Shown in pieces: positions 10,570-23,400 of a stretch of DNA of 64,000 nucleotides. The notes beneath the pieces were generated by a model. The model searched no databases and was not told the origin of the DNA. It saw nothing but the letters and a program-made list of their open reading frames with translations. The position numbers were made by a program, and so were the translations under genes. The DNA is from Zingiber officinale (taxonomy: Eukaryota > Streptophyta > Magnoliopsida > Zingiberales > Zingiberaceae). The stretch spans positions 9,062,894-9,126,893 of the forward strand of contig NC_056002.1 of assembly GCF_018446385.1 (NCBI RefSeq), read 5' to 3'. How positions within the stretch are numbered: the stretch's first letter is position 1; every line of letters begins with the position of its first letter.

Positions 10570-12982
10570 AGCATCCAAGGAGCACCAATAGGTGTTGGGT
10601 TCCTAGGAGCATCTTCTCTACCCCATAGATGGGTTAGAGAGTGTCAACTCCGATTAGAAGGGTAGTTAACCTAACTTTGAGGAAATTGACACTCAAGGAG
10701 CATTTTCAAGGTTTTAGTTAACCTTTGAAAATGAAATGGACCTATTGTTTACTCCTTGAAAGAGTAAAATGTGCCTAATGGTGGAAGAATTGATTTTAAT
10801 CTAAAATGGCACAAATTGGGAAAACCTTGAGAAATACCAAGTTGGGATTTTGGTATTCTCTTGGAAATTTAAGGTAATCCGGGCCTTGATTTATGTAATC
10901 ACTCTTGAGGAAAAATGGAATATGCCAACATTTGAGGACATGTTTACTTTCAATTGGCATACATTAAATCAAGGAAATTAGAAATGCAAATTTAGGCTTT
11001 GGCATTCTCTTGTAGCACTTTAGGGCAATCTAGGTTTAAGTTGTAAGTTTAGCTAAGACTTTAAGGATACTTAGATAGTTAATCTAGGTATATTTTATTT
11101 ATGCTAAATCTTGCCATGATTGTTTGCCCATCATATGCCATGACATCATGTCTAGTTTTGCATTCATGTTTTATTATGAAAAATCTAAAAATACCATGTC
11201 ATGACATTCATACATCATGTAGTAATAGGATATTTTCTTTTGAAAATTATTTTCTTTTGATGTATGCCATAACATAATCATGCATTAAGTTTAATTCCTT
11301 GTAATTAAGGACGAATGGCATTTAACGACACTTATTGACAAGTGACATCCTAGGTGGATGTCTAATATTTCTAAAATGCCTAGATAGATATGCATGATCC
11401 CTAGATTAGGGCAAAAACCAAAATCTACATCTCACAAAGACTATAAGGTGACTTGTATGTGATTAGTACATATTAGATACAAGTGAGATGTTAGGATGAT
11501 GAACAAAGCTCAAGATGTTGATTTAGTGCATTCTTTTGAGTTTTTAGGTTCATCAAAATACATAGTTATGTGTTTTCCCATCATTGGGAAAGCTAATGTA
11601 CAAGTCATGTGCATTATGCCCAAGGAACATGATGGGATATTGGTTTTGAAAATGTTTTTAAAATGTTTTTGGAAAACCTTGGTGAAGGCTATCTTTTGAT
11701 AGTAATCACCATTGAATAGTTAGACACAAACTTGAAGAAAAACACTAAAGTTTTTGCAAGTTTTCAAGTTTGTGTCAATCTTTGAAAATATGATGTATTT
11801 TCATAGAAAGCTATTTTTCCATGATTAAGTATGCCCTAAATAATGTCTACACGAAATTTCATGATTTTTGGATTTTTGTAGAATTTTCTAGGGGTTTCTG
11901 AAGTTGACTGAAATGGAATTTCAGCAACTATCAGAGCTCCGATCGATCCATGGATCGATTGGAGTGCCTGAATCGATCCATGGATCGATTCAGAAGGCAA
12001 GTCTCCCGCGAGCAGAAGCTCGCTGGATCGATCAGCCGATCGATCCAGGTAGTCTGAATCGATCAGTGGATCGATTCAGAAAGGTTCAATCGATTGGAAC
12101 CCAACTCCAATCGATCCAAGTTGCTGATTTTGGCTGGGAAGGCTTGATTTCAGCATCTTTGAACCTCTTTGAGTCTAGGTAACCATTCCAAACCCCTAAA
12201 ATACATTTGTATACATACAAAGGGTGTTTTCATGTGAAAACAAGGATGGATTGGTTAAGGAAGGCTTCATTGAAGTTTAGGTTGAGGTTTGTTTCAAATT
12301 TTGAGTATTTGAACCTCAAAACTTCTAAATTTGGGTTTCCTAAAGGTTTAGGAATTCCAAGTCATTGTTGGTGCAATGACAGAAGTTACCACCATGTCTT
12401 TAGGGGGAGGGACTCTTTAAAGACATGAAAAATTACTTTTCATGAACCTTGGAAGGTGGTTAACCTTCTTTAAAGAAAATGCTCATGTATGAGCTTTTGA
12501 ACTTGAAATGGGGAGTGGATATCCTCATTATTTCAAGTGGGAACTCAAGTGGTTAGATAATGCTCAAGGTTGGGTATTTGTCTACATTGAGGGAGAAGTT
12601 AAGGATAAATGAAGGGTATGGGACCTTTATTATCGTGTTGATCACAACGAGTGATGTTGTGAACAATGATGAGTAACTCTTGGGGAGAGTCGTCAACAAA
12701 TGGATTTGTTGATGTGTACCCAAAATTGGGGCATGGGTTGATGTGTGCCCAAAGATGGGTTGATGTGTGCCAATAGGGGGAGAATGAAAGGACCTATGAA
12801 TGGGTGTAAGTTAGGCTTTCATTACCTAGAGGGAGTGTGCCCTCGTAGGGGGAGAATGAAGAGATTAATTTATATGTTTCATTACCTAGTGGCATGAAGA
12901 TTGAGGCTATAGGATTAGCCTAACTTACATGTGGTATTGTAAGTGTTATTGTGGTATTGTCAAACATCAAAAAGGGGGAGAT
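10570..12982 (+). other. Non-coding 3' interior of the gag-only element
   Basis: These 2.4 kb contain no convincing coding frame. They hold a variant of the LTR's GATCGATC palindrome array at 11937-12120, and end in the purine tract AAAAAGGGGGAGA (about 12969-12981) immediately before the 3' LTR. Confidence 0.75.
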
Positions 12983-14473
12983 TGTTGGTGCAACATCCCT
13001 CAGGTCAAGGTTGACCTGGGTGACCAAGCTGAGTCTTGGTTTGAGTTTAGATGTTTGACAATAAGAAATTGATTGAAGAAGAGTCAAGTAGGTCAAGGTT
13101 GACCGGATACTTGACAGGGAAGTCCTGGTGAGTGAAGCCAGGCAGAAGGAAAACCCTAGTGAGTGAAGCTAGGTGAAAGTCCTAGTGAGTGAAGCTAGGT
13201 GAAAGTCCTGGTGAGTGAAACCAGGTGAAAATCCTAGTGAGTGAAGCTAGGTGAAAGTCCTGGTGAGTGAAACCAGGTGAAAACCCTAGTGAGTGAAGCT
13301 AGGTGAAAGTCCTGGTGAGTGAAGCCAGGCAGAAGGAAAATCCTAGTGAGTGAAGCTAGGTGAAAGTCCTGGTGAGTGAAGCCAGGTGAAAGCCCTAGTG
13401 AGTGAAGCTAGGCAGATGGAAAACCCTAGTGAGTGAAGCTAGGTGAAAGTCCTGGTGAGTGAAGCCAGGCAAGGGAAAATCCAGATGGATCAAGGATGAT
13501 CGGACATCTGGTGTTGGGAAGTCCAAGTAGGTCAAGGGAGTGACCAGATACTTGGCATGAATAGAAAAGTCTAAGTGGGTCAAAGGGATTGACCAGACAC
13601 TTGGTGGGAAGTCCTAGCAGGTCAAAGGAGTGACCAGATGCTAGGCATGATGTACCAACAGGTCAAGGTTGACCGGATGTTGGTTTGAGAGGCTTGGAAC
13701 TTGGTTTTGGGCAAAACCAAGTGTTGGATCGATCTGGATCGATCCAGGAGCTGGATCGATCCTTCTCTCGAAACAGAGCCTCGGATCGATCCGTGGATCG
13801 ATCAGATGTTCCAATCGATCGCTGGATCGATTGGGACGCTCGCGCGATAAGCACCGGATCGATCCGTGGATCGATCCAGCGCTTTTCGAGCGAAGGCGCC
13901 TGATCGATCCGTGGATCGATCCAAAGCCTCCCGATCGATTGGGAACATTCGAATCGATCGGATCCGACCGTTGGCGTCGATAAAGGCCGCAGCGTTCATT
14001 TCTTCGGCATCTCTTCTCCGATTCACTCCAGATTACTCGTCAGCTCCTCCACAGCACTCACAAAGCTCAGATCGCCAGTTCTTGAAGGATCTTGGAAGTT
14101 TTCCAAGTCAAGAGGCGGATCAAAGCCAAGAAGAGAAGATAGGGTTAGGGTTTATACTCATTGTAAGCTTGTAAGCTTGTATTTCTTGTATCCTTTCCCT
14201 CTCTTCTTGTATTGAGTCTTGTAGGGCTTCTCCGCCCTTGGTAGTGACCATAAAGGAGAGTTTTATTTAGTGGAGGGTGTGTGTGTTGGTGTGGATCCTT
14301 GGATTAGTCACCTCTTGTGAGGTGGATACCAAGTAAACCAACCGTGTTAGCGTTGTGTGATTGTTCTTTGTATTTCCGCTGCACATCTTTGAAGGAACAA
14401 GCAACGCCGAGCACCGAGCGAACGCGACGAGCTATTCACCCCCCCCCCCCTCTAGCTACTTTTGGTCCTAACA
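12983..14473 (+). repeat. 3' LTR of the gag-only element
   Basis: This 1491-bp LTR runs from TGTTGG to CCTAACA and repeats 7221-8705 closely, including the tandem units (13124-13475), the GATCGATC palindromes (13723-13960) and the C-run near 14439. The second target-duplication copy GAGAC follows at 14474. Confidence 0.92.
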
Positions 14474-16649
14474 GAGACATCTCTTTAGATAAGGGTGCTC
14501 CATACTGAAAAGGTAAGAAACATTTCTTGGAGTTTTGCACGCTAAAATGAGCAAGGATAGCATTGATGTATGAAGCTAAGGACAATATCCTTTTCTTGTG
14601 ATCCCTTATTACTTTGATCCCAAAAATATGTCTACATTCTCCTAAGTCCTTCATATCAAAACACTTGGACAACCATACCCTTACGTCTGACAACACTTTG
14701 ACATTGTTGCCAATGAGCAAAATATCATCTACGTATAGTACAAGAAATACTACCACGTTTCCGTTACTCCTCTCGTATACACAAGACCTATCCGGTTACA
14801 GAATAAATCCATAAGACTGGATCACTTCATTAAATCGTATGTTACAAGATTTCTTGCTTCATCATATGTCCAGGGATCAGATTCATGTTCACCAAGGATC
14901 AAGTCCAAAGACTCTTCCAAAAATAACCCTCCCACTACGATGAGGCATTACTTGTAATTGTGTATCATTTGTGACACGTGTTGCAGTTTCTTGTAGTATC
15001 TCATCTTGTACCGTTGGTACTAAAATAGACTTGTCTTCTCTAATTTCATCAAGAACAATTTTACTCATGGACTTGTGGTTCATTACATAGTCTTCTTATG
15101 AAAAACCGGGCATTGGTGCTAACAATGACCTTCTAATCTTTAGGATTATAAAATAAGTCATCTTTCGTTCCTTTAGGATAACCCACAAATAAGCAAACTT
15201 CTGTACATGATTCCAACTTATCAGTATCTCCCTTCAGTACATGTGCTGGACTACCCCAAATTCGAATATGTTTCAGACTAGGCTTACACTCATTCCATAA
15301 TTCTGTGGGAGTAGAGGGTACTGACTAAGTTCAGAATGTACACTGTCGTTTCCAGAGCATATCCCTAAAACGAATTTTATTGTATCGTGGGAGTTATTAG
15401 ATTTAGAGTATACAAATTGTCAGCCAACGTATCAGAACAGATAACTACTCTTTTTTTCTTTACCAAAAGAAACAGAATATCCATCCATAATTTTTTTAGA
15501 AACTGAATTAAAAAAATTTGGTACATAAAGATAATTTCTCAAAATCAATATTTTATTCCTATCTAAAAATAGATAAACATCTCCCACTGCAATAGCCGCC
15601 ACTTTCGTAGCATTGCCCATGTAGACGGTAATCTCCTCTTTATGTAGTCGTCAAGTTTCCTAGAACCCTTGCAATGAATTGCATACATGATTAGTGGCTC
15701 CCGTATCTACACACCAGGTACCGGTAGATAACAACACTAAACATGTTTTAACTACTAGAGAATAAGATATACCTTTATTGTTCTCCTTTCTAAGAGGACA
15801 TTCCACATTCCAATGTCCAGACTGCTTGCATGTGAAGCACTTGTCCATCGACTTCTTCACATCTGCTTTCGGTCCAGTCCCTAGAGATCGATTCACTTTC
15901 TTTGCTTGTTTCTTCTTCTTCATGCCTTTCGGTTTAGAAGGAGAAACATTCTCAGCAATGTGAATTTGAGAACTTTGATGAAATAACTCTTTTGCTGCTT
16001 GAAGTTCTGTCAGAAGTTCCGCCAATGAATAAACCCTTTTGTTCATGTTATAGTTCAGGCGAAACTGCTCAAAACATTTAGGCAGCGTCTAGAGAATGAT
16101 ATCGACCTGGGTTTCCCCATCGATTTCTTCTCCAAGGACTTCCATCTCATTCAAAAGAGCCATTATTTTGAGGATATGATCCCTTACGGGTGTTCCCTCA
16201 GTCATGGTGGCGTCATCAAGTTTCTCATAGCCTCTTGCCTAGCAGCCCGATTCTGGTGTCCAAAGAGTTCATTGAGATTGCGCATCAAGTCATAAGCAGT
16301 AGGCATGGCCTGATGTTGATGTTGCAGTACATTTAACATAGAAGCCAAAATGTAACATCGCGTCATCTTATCTGCCCTTACCCATTTCTTATGACACTCA
16401 ATCTCCTCTTCACTAGAATCACTATTAGGCAAGCTTGGACAAATCTCAAAAAGTACGAACTTGTAGCCTTCAGCAGTTAAGACAATGTCCAAGTTTCGCT
16501 TCCAATCAATATAATTGGGGCCAGTAAGTTTGTTCTCTTTCAATATAACAGCAAAGGGATTGAAGGTCATCCTAAGAATCACAAAATATTTGGTCAAGAC
16601 TTTAAAATTTAAAATAATATTGATTCCTCAAACAATATCATTTAAATTC

Positions 16650-16905
16650 ACCAACACCTCAAACACCGTAAATTTTGTATGTCATGATAGTGTGGACGTA
16701 TATAAATTCAAACATTTGTAAAAGAAGGGTTTTACCCATTAATTATCTTGTCAACCTAACTTTATAACAAATAAAATTACCTCAAATACTGTGAATTTTG
16801 TATGCCATGATAGTGTGGATGTATACAAATTCAAACATTTGTAAGAGAGAGTTTTACCCATTAATTTTATTATCGTGTCAACCTAACTTTATAACAAATT
16901 AATAG
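16650..16905 (-). repeat. Tandem duplication in the leader of the minus copia element
   Basis: Two copies with a period of about 123-127 bp (the CCTCAAA...TTTTGTATG motif at 16657 and again at 16780), clearly similar along the full unit. It lies between the primer site and gag in element orientation. Confidence 0.8.
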
Positions 16906-17742
16906 TTGGTTTTCTTCAGTCACACAAATAATAGCAGTAACTCCGATAGGGAGGATTCTATTAAATGCATCTAAGTATATACCATTACTTGATACTAAGT
17001 CCATTAAATAGGATTGTGCCCCTTCAAATGTAGAAGATCACACGCTCCTAAATAATTTCCTATAATCATCCATTAAAGAAGTTTGATCTAGTGATCTGCA
17101 AACAAACTCATCCGATGTGGAGGAAGGCATTCAGAGCCAACGCACAAGTTTGAATGCATCACTTACAACCCAGTAATGGAGACCGTGGAATTTAATTAAT
17201 TCCTCTCCTACTTAGTTATTTAGAAATGAGGAATTTTAACATGCACATAAGCACACAAACACAGCACATCACAGCATAAAAGGCAATAAATATGAAAACT
17301 AATTTTCTAACTATTGTGGCCTCATCCAATGTTATCCTCCGTATGCCACTAACCCTAGCCGTCGCCAAAGGGTTTACGTCGTCGCACCCATCATGCTTCA
17401 TTTTTCGCTGCACCTCTGGTCCTCAAATAGCACCACGCCTCGCAAAGATACGATCTGCGATAAAAAAATAAAATTTTACATTTATCGATCCTATATTCCA
17501 CGAAGGAATGTACATGTAATCTAGATCGAACAAAATGTAAAATCCTAAAACTAATACAACTCCTGCTGTATTTAATAATTACAATCATGCACACATAATA
17601 GGCCATAATAGTTGGAGCCTGCAACCACAGAGTTAATCTATTTGCACATCCTACTATTATCCTGTCTAAACTTATGTATGAAAAGTGCATAATTAATTGA
17701 AAACCAAACACACAGAGGCAAAAACCTAGCTCTGATACCAAT

Positions 17743-20448
17743 TGTTGGTTGCTACTCGGAATACCGTTCTAGTTCCCTTGTACAAAAATTTGAACAAGCA
17801 TAGAACTATCCTAGCTACCCATGTACCCTACTAAAGTTAAATTTGGATTGCAAATGATGCTTAATATTATTAATCCAAATTGTCCGTCAGAAGTTAAACT
17901 TGGATTGGAAACGATACTTAACATTTTTACTCCAAGTTTAACCGATGTGTTCTTCATAAGTTAAACCATATTACAGAAGTTAATTAAATATCTATTTCAA
18001 AGATCAACTTCCAGGTTAAACATGGTGAGGCACTAGGCCTTCTTGAGTTTGGGATTGTCCACCACTTCCTAGATAAAGTCTTTCAAAGAAATCAGATATT
18101 TAACTTCTTACAGTAAATTAGGTTTAACTACAGAGACCTCAATAGAAGCACAATATCGAAACATGAAATCGAAAAATAAAATCGATAACAAAATGATAAC
18201 CTAAAACCGATAGCCTCTTGTGTTGGTGTTTCAAAATCCATGCAAATAAAACTAACTAATTAATTTGAAGCGGAAACCATTAATTAGTTATACCTTTCTT
18301 TGTAGCTAAAGAAAGATCTCTTGATCTTCTGTTGTATTCCTCTCCTCCTCTCGGACGTTGTGTGGGCAACGAACTACCAAGATGAATTCCACCCGAACCA
18401 CTTCTTTTCCTCCAAGAAACTCGAGCCACCAAGGGATGCTAAAATAGAAAATTTCCTTCTTCTTCTTCTCCTCCAAGCAACTAGCCACCAAGTGCTACTC
18501 CTCTTCTTCTTCTTCCTCTCCAAGCAACCGGCCACAAGGATTTTCCAATCCTTGATGTCGTCAGCCCTAAGGAAGCAAAAGAGGAGACAAAAGGGAATAG
18601 ATGCCGCTAGTTTTAGAGAAAGAAAACAAGGAGCAAGGGAAGAAGCAAGGGTCGGCCACACAAGGATCAAGAGAGGAGACTAAGGTTATGTTCTAATGAA
18701 GGCTCCCTCTCCCTCTCTTTTATAATCCTTGCTCAAGGCAAAAAAGGAAAGTTTTAAAACAAAATTAAAACTTCCTTTTAATCCTTGCTAATGACTAAAA
18801 AGGAAAGTTTTAAAATAAAAAATTAAAACTTCCTCTTAAACAATACATGGTCGGCCACACAAAAGCAAAAAGGAAAGATTTAAAATAATTAAAATCTCTC
18901 TCTTTTTAAACTTCCTATTGTACATGGCAATAAAGGAAAATTTTAAAAATTAATCTCACTCTTTTAAAACATGTAGACAACTACAAAAAAGGAAAGATTA
19001 ATTAAAACTTCTTTTTTTAAATCATGGTTACAAAAAAGGAAAGTTTTATAAAAAAATTAAAATATCTCTTTTAAATATTATAGATAACTACAAATAAGGA
19101 AAGATTTTAACAAAATTAAAATCTCTCTTTAATCTTTTGTAGAAAGCTATAAAAGGAAAGATTTTAAAATTTTAAAACTCTCTTTTAAAACTATGAGGAT
19201 GGCTATAAAAGGAAATTAAAATCTTCCTTTTAACCATTATAGATAACTAAAATCTCTCTTTTAACCATTGTAGATAACTACAAATAAAGAAAGATTTTAA
19301 CAAAATAAAATCTCTCTTTTAATCATTGTAGATAACTACAAATAAGAAAAGATTTTAACAAAATTTTGTTTTAAAAACAAAACTTCCTTTTCCTTTTCTA
19401 GTGGTCAACCCCTAACTTCAGCACCAAGCTTGGCCGGCCACATCTTGGCTTCCAAGCTCATGCTTGGGCGGCCCCTTTGCACCAAGGATATGGTTGACCC
19501 ATTACTTGGATAAGAAGTGGACTTTATGGATACAAGGATTTATAGAGGCTACAACAGGGACCGAGAGGAGAAATTGGTTTTGGTCTCCCGATGAATTTGA
19601 GCTTCCTATGTTCGCCTCGAACACCCAACTCAAGTTCATCAATAATAACTCATACCACTAAAGAGTTATTATTGCACTACCGCACCAATCCCAAATTACA
19701 TTATGGGCTCCTTCTTATTATGAGTGCATTAATCTTCCTGTATTTAAGATATTGAATGCCTACTAATTAAATGAGTTACTGACAACTCACTTAATTAATA
19801 TCTAGCGCCAAGAGTAGTACCACTCAATTTCATTGTCATGCCGGACTAAGTCTACCTGCAGGATTTACATGACAATCATTATGAGCTCCTCTAGGGAACA
19901 TCATCAACCTAGATTACTAGGACACAGTTTCCTCCTATAATCAACAACACACCATATAAATAATATTATTTCCCAACTTATCGGGCCTATTGATTTAATG
20001 AACTAAATCTCACCTATTGATAAATCAAAGAAATAAATACTAAGTGTATGTGCTTGTTATTATATCAAGATTAAGAGTACGCACATCCATAATAACAAAG
20101 GTTTTGTTCTTTTATATAGTCAGTATAAAAAGAAACAATCTCAAATGGTCCTGCTCAATACACACATAGTGTACTAGTGTAATTTTATAGTTAAGATAAA
20201 CTAATACTAAATTACACTACAACCACTCTAATGGTTTGTCCCATTCCATCTTGGTTGTGAACTACTATTTATAATTTATAAGGAACTGATAACATGATCT
20301 TCCGTGTCACACCAAACACCATATTATCTACAATATAAATTAAATGGACAATTACATTTAACATAAATATAGGCATTTGACCAATGTGATTCTTATTTCA
20401 AAATAAATGTTCATACAAAAAGCTAGGATTTTAGTATACATCCCAACA
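17743..20448 (-). repeat. 5' LTR of the minus-strand copia element (2.7 kb)
   Basis: On the minus strand it starts TGTTGGGATG at 20448 and ends ...CCAACA at 17743, next to the primer site. A TATA box on the minus strand (TATAAAAG, 18717-18724) marks the promoter. The LTR is unusually long for copia. A degenerate tandem array (18730-19395) accounts for about a quarter of it. Confidence 0.82.
18730..19395 (-). repeat. Inverted-motif tandem array in the copia LTR
   Basis: About ten degenerate 60-75-bp units, each pairing an AAAGGAAAGATTTTAA half with a TTAAAATCTCTCTTT half, so each unit could form a hairpin. The units are separated by GTAGATAACTACAAATA-like spacers. It lies just upstream of the minus-strand TATA box, in the U3 region. 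Confidence 0.8.
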
Positions 20449-23400
20449 ATCATTCGATATACGACTGATGCTTTTAGACCAGTCAGGATGAAGTTGAATC
20501 TCCTCCCAGGGAATGAGTTCTTTCGCCATAGGTAAAGGCTCCTCTTGAATAGCGTGGACTCCCCCGTCTTGGGTTTTCTGAGCCTTGCAGGCCTCGACCT
20601 TCACCATGTCTACATAACACATGTGTGAGACCAGTTGTTCGCCTCTAACTTCCCCGACCTGGTCTCCCACCGGAAATTTTATCTTCTGATGAAAGGTGGA
20701 GACTGTTGCTTGAAATTCATATAGGGTTGGTCTCCCCAAGATGACATTGTAAGAGGATGGGGAATCCACCACGATGAAGGTGCTCCTCTGAGTCCTCACC
20801 AATGGTTCGCTACCTAAAATACGGCTAGCTTAATCTGACCCATTGGTCGTATTTTATTACCTGTAAACCCGTATGATGCTGTGATGATAAGGGGCCCGCC
20901 TCGGCGCCACAGTGGAGATTAATGGTGGTGAAAGTAAAGATGGTCAACGGATGGATGGTCTTAACCGGTCGGGCAAGTCATATTCCGATCGGGGGTTAAG
21001 TACCGACCCACCATCTCCGACATGGAGTAGTCAAACTAACGCTCAAGGGAAGCGTAGAAGCCGAGCCGAGCGGCTCCTCTGCTTGGCCTAGTAGCAAACT
21101 CGAGACTAGCCGAGCACGCGGACAGTGAACTGCCCGTCGAGTGACTATCCCGCTTAGCCAAGCAATAGAGCAGGTGGATAGTGGGCTTCTAGCCGAGCGG
21201 CCATCTCGCACGACCCAGCAACAGATGACACCTGGACAGCGGAATCCCCGTTGGTAGGTCCTCCGGAGATCATGTCGATCTCCCGAATGGCAATATTTCC
21301 CCTATTCTCTTCCTTAGGAGATTCCATTTGGTCCTTGCCTCATCTTGCCTGTTGACTTCCCTGACCTCCTTTCTCAGGCAAGGGTTTGATTGATTATCCT
21401 ACGATAGTGGGTGGATTGTCTAGCAATCTTTGGAGTTTGGGCACGATCTCGGGTGGAGGCAGGCCAAGTTCAACCGCCCGCTGAGAATCTTGGGTGAACT
21501 GGATGTAATCTCCAATGTAATAGGTGTGAAACCTATGATAAGTGCAGTAACGGAGCCCCCACTAGTCGGGTTTAAGAGCTTGGAGAGCCTCGACTCGTTG
21601 CACCGTTCTAGTTTCCTAGATGGGTGAGAAACCAGGTCGGGTATCCCTAGTACAGGTAAAGGGTCGAGCGGGAGGTTGGGGCGGTTTTCTTTCCGCCTTG
21701 TTGATAGGAGCAAACACTTTGGCTTCTTTTCTCTGAGCATCTTGGGCTTCCTCTACATTGATGTAGCTTGCGGCCTTTCCAAACATCTCATCGAAATTCT
21801 TTACGGACTCTCGAATGAGAGCTTGAAAGAATTCCCCCTCCACAGACCTTGGGAGAAGGCGCTCATCAGGATATCAGAGGTAGCGGATGAGACATCCAGA
21901 GGTACCTGGTTGAAGTGTTTTATGTATGCCCTTAGGGGTTCAGTGGACCCCTGTTTGAGAGCAAATAGGCAATGGTCCGTCTTTTGCTACCTCCTGCTGC
22001 TGGTGAAGTGGTGTAGAAAAGCGTTCTTGAAATCTCGAAAGCAAATGATGGATCCGACAGACAGTCTATCAAACTACCTTTGTGTCGAGCCTAATAGAGT
22101 ATTTAAGAACACTCGGCACTTAATGGCGTTGCTATATTGATGAAGCAGCGCAGCATTTTGAAACTTGCGGAGGTGATCCTCCGGGTCTTCGTACTCCCCA
22201 ATGGATGGGGGCTTATACCCCTTCGGTAGCTTTTCTTCTAGCACCCTTGGAGAGAAGGGTACCTGCAGTTCCTCAGGTACCTCCTTGGGCTCCTCCCGGA
22301 GGACTATGGGCTTCTCCTTTTATGAATCTCTTGGCAGGGAACTTTCGGTCGTGGAGGCCTGGTACTGTTCCTTCTTGTTGTTACGATCCCAGCCGGGGTC
22401 GCGATAGAAAGCTCGGGAGAAGTCTTCTGGCTGTTTCCTCTTAGACCCTCTGTCAGAAGCATAAATCTGGTCCTTCGAGGCCGCTGATCTCTTCGGTGGT
22501 TGTGAATCTACAGTATGCCTCTCGGAGGCTGCTCGTCTTTTGACTTCCTTGAACAACTCGTACTCTCCCGCTGTCATGGTTATGTTGATCTTACCGATGT
22601 CCTCCATGTTCATGTTCCAGAACAGGTGAAGAAGATTTCCACAGACAGCGTCAAATTGATCATATCCAAAATCTGAGTCAGACGAAGGCCGGCGAAGGTG
22701 GCGTTGGTGTTGATGGAAAGGCGACTTTGACTCACCCTGTGTCATCGGGAAAGTGAACCCCCACGTGGTACCAAAGGTCGATAGTAACGAAACCGGTGAT
22801 ACTTGGGCCCTGCACACACTCAGACAACACACTGAGTGTTAGAGACCAGAAATTAGGGAAAAAGTCCCTGGCACATGCCCTCCAATGCTCAAGTCAGGTT
22901 CTTTTTCCTCGGAAGAGTAGTGTACGAAAGAAGGAAAAAAAAATTGTTGAAGATGTGTGCGAAGGTGCACGTACCTGGCCAATAAAGAGGACCTCCCTTT
23001 TTATAAGACTCTGCCTGCCTTTTGAGCTTGATCGCTGCCAGAGAATGTTGGGTGTCAGGGTATGTCAGGGGAGGGAGGATTTCTAGCGGCCTCCCATTGG
23101 CCGGAGGAAGTTTCCACCTTTAGTGTGTGACAGACCATTGGAATATTCCCTTACTGATAGCAGTTATTCTCTGACAGGAGGTTATAATTCCCTGACATTA
23201 TTGTCGCTTAGCTTTATCCGTCACGCATAGGTTCAGCTACAAACAGCTCGAGGTGACTGCTTAGATATGCTACAAGGATTGAGCCTTAATGAAGAGGATG
23301 ACCCGTGTCGACCCAACCGGGGCTTATCGAAGCCTGTGGCCAAGGATCCATCCTTCATAATCTGGCTGCTGCATAGTCGGTCGGGGATTGTCTCATTCCA

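Larger units (their letters stand above)
7221..14473 (+). mobile_element. Gag-only non-autonomous LTR retrotransposon (TR-GAG type)
   Basis: A complete-looking 7253-bp element has two LTRs (7221-8705 and 12983-14473), a 5-bp target duplication GAGAC (7216-7220 and 14474-14478), a tRNA-iMet-type primer site, one long gag ORF and a purine tract. No protease, integrase or reverse transcriptase is seen in the 2.4 kb after gag. The LTRs match closely with a few percent difference by eye, so it is younger than its copia host but not brand new. It must borrow pol from a partner. The gag type (UBN2-like with two CCHC knuckles) points to a SIRE-like copia partner. Confidence 0.9.
6399..20448 (-). mobile_element. 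Ty1/copia element (Tork/Angela-like), minus strand, with nested insertions
   Basis: Minus-strand element. The 5' LTR is at 17743-20448, the primer site (TGGTATCAGAGC type) at about 17729-17742, gag with a CCHC knuckle at about 15750-16600, protease near 15660-15750, reverse transcriptase at about 14490-14760, RNase H at about 6800-7200, the purine tract at about 6493-6503, and the start of the 3' LTR at 6399-6492. Most of the integrase is not recognisable, and several breaks are visible, so it is a dead, fairly old copy. It hosts a gag-only element (7221-14473), and its 3' LTR is cut by the A-family LTR. It lies in a gypsy element with the probable target duplication ATCAT at 20449-20453. Confidence 0.85.

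Noticed and set aside
21430-22444. Plus-strand frames over the gypsy gag
   Set aside because: They are antisense shadows of the minus-strand gag.
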